A stretch of 39,549 bases of DNA from Chloroflexota bacterium (lineage in GTDB: Bacteria; Chloroflexota; Limnocylindria; Limnocylindrales; CSP1-4). The stretch is taken from the NCBI GenBank assembly GCA_016781485.1, contig JADDQH010000022.1, forward strand, positions 1 to 39,549, read 5' to 3'. Positions 39,210-39,549 of the stretch are shown in pieces. The translations under genes and the position numbers were made by a program. How positions within the stretch are numbered: position 1 is the first letter of the stretch; each line of letters opens with the position of its first letter. Under the pieces are notes generated by a model. It saw only the letters and a list, made by a program, of their open reading frames with translations. It made no database searches and was not told the DNA's origin.

Positions 39210-39549
39210 GTGGCCGAGGGAGCAGGGCCGGGGGGGCCGACTCGCGACGCGCGCGCAGACGTGCTCCATTCTACCGACCTCACTCCGTCGCACCCTGCCG
39301 GCGAGGGCGAGGCAGAAGGGGCGCCCGAGCCCACCAGCGCGTCCGAGTCGGTGCCGGCCGGGGCGGGCGCCGGCAGCGGCGACCCGTCCTGGCGGCTCGA
39401 TACCATGGCCGTCCACGCAGGCTTCGAGCCGGACCCGCTCACCGGTGATGTCGCGCCGCCCATCTACCAGACGAGCACGTTCGAGCAGGAGGCAGTCGGA
39501 CGTCCGCGAGGCGGCTGGGAGTACGCGCGGACGGCGAACCCGACGCGCT
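39210..39549 (+). CDS. Cys/Met-metabolism PLP enzyme (cystathionine gamma-synthase-like), 5' fragment
   Basis: Only 113 codons are in the window. From GTG 39210, with GGAGGAGG about 8 nt upstream, there is a Gly/Ala/Glu/Pro-rich N-terminal extension of about 60 residues. The canonical opening of the trans-sulfuration family follows: LDTMAVHAGFEPDPLTGDVAPPIYQTSTFEQEAVG and YARTANPTR. The PLP lysine and the specificity residues lie outside. It may be cystathionine gamma-synthase, gamma-lyase or an O-acetyl/succinylhomoserine sulfhydrylase. An alternative start at ATG 39405 would remove the extension and sits at the normal family start, but has no ribosome-binding site. It is divergent from malate dehydrogenase across 70 nt. 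Confidence 0.82.
   Translation, partial: MAEGAGPGGPTRDARADVLHSTDLTPSHPAGEGEAEGAPEPTSASESVPAGAGAGSGDPSWRLDTMAVHAGFEPDPLTGDVAPPIYQTSTFEQEAVGRPRGGWEYARTANPTR

Overview
The window is about 39.5 kb of gene-dense, high-GC bacterial DNA. It has frequent GTG/TTG starts, short or overlapping gene junctions, two F420-type luciferase-like oxidoreductases, a TTG-started zinc-ribbon protein and many Sec/lipobox signal sequences. This points to a free-living Chloroflexota (Limnocylindria-like) or a deep-branching actinobacterial lineage, probably a metagenome contig. That assignment is an inference from gene content. I saw no rRNA, tRNA, CRISPR array, insertion sequence or phage gene.

Layout. 1-2983 (minus): a four-gene NMT1/Tau-type ABC importer, running permease, ATPase, permease, then the 5' end of a binding lipoprotein cut by the window edge. 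3192-7838: a secreted C39-like cysteine peptidase-like protein, a class III omega-amino acid aminotransferase and a secreted subtilase. 7903-12554: an erythromycin-esterase-family lipoprotein, a PD40 propeller protein, an aldo/keto reductase and an alpha/beta hydrolase; the propeller and the hydrolase both look frameshifted. 12720-15892: a PfkB kinase facing pseudouridine-5'-phosphate glycosidase (psuG), which is translationally coupled to an LLM oxidoreductase. 15929-19226: MgtC, a diacylglycerol-kinase-like protein, a PAP2 phosphatase and a Gly/Tyr-rich double zinc-ribbon protein. 19540-27598: a very tightly packed module of beta-ureidopropionase, LLM oxidoreductase, GTP cyclohydrolase II/RibD-reductase fusion, zinc-less MDR dehydrogenase, catalytically atypical PTPS-like protein, two GT4 glycosyltransferases and a GT9. 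27671-30673: a 1000-residue secreted M4 metallopeptidase with RTX repeats. 31156-34844: dihydropyrimidinase, a small Gly-rich lipoprotein, and (methyl)malonate-semialdehyde dehydrogenase. 34940-39549: an Lgt-like membrane protein, an EntS-like MFS exporter, a cytidylate-kinase-like protein, malate dehydrogenase and the start of a Cys/Met-metabolism PLP enzyme.

How they fit together. Scattered over 32 kb are most steps of reductive pyrimidine catabolism: importer, pseudouridine kinase and glycosidase (uracil release), dihydropyrimidinase, beta-ureidopropionase, beta-alanine/aminoisobutyrate aminotransferase and CoA-acylating semialdehyde dehydrogenase. The missing step is reduction of uracil to dihydrouracil. 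No dihydropyrimidine dehydrogenase is visible, yet an LLM (F420/flavin) enzyme is coupled to psuG and another to the ureidopropionase, so one of them is a candidate for that step.

The most unusual part is 21415-27598. A GTP cyclohydrolase II fused to a RibD-type reductase, but lacking the deaminase, is followed by a zinc-less dehydrogenase, a PTPS-fold protein that keeps its zinc histidines but has lost the catalytic Cys and His, and three glycosyltransferases. The arrangement suggests synthesis of a glycosylated pyrimidine- or pterin-derived compound that I cannot match to a described pathway.
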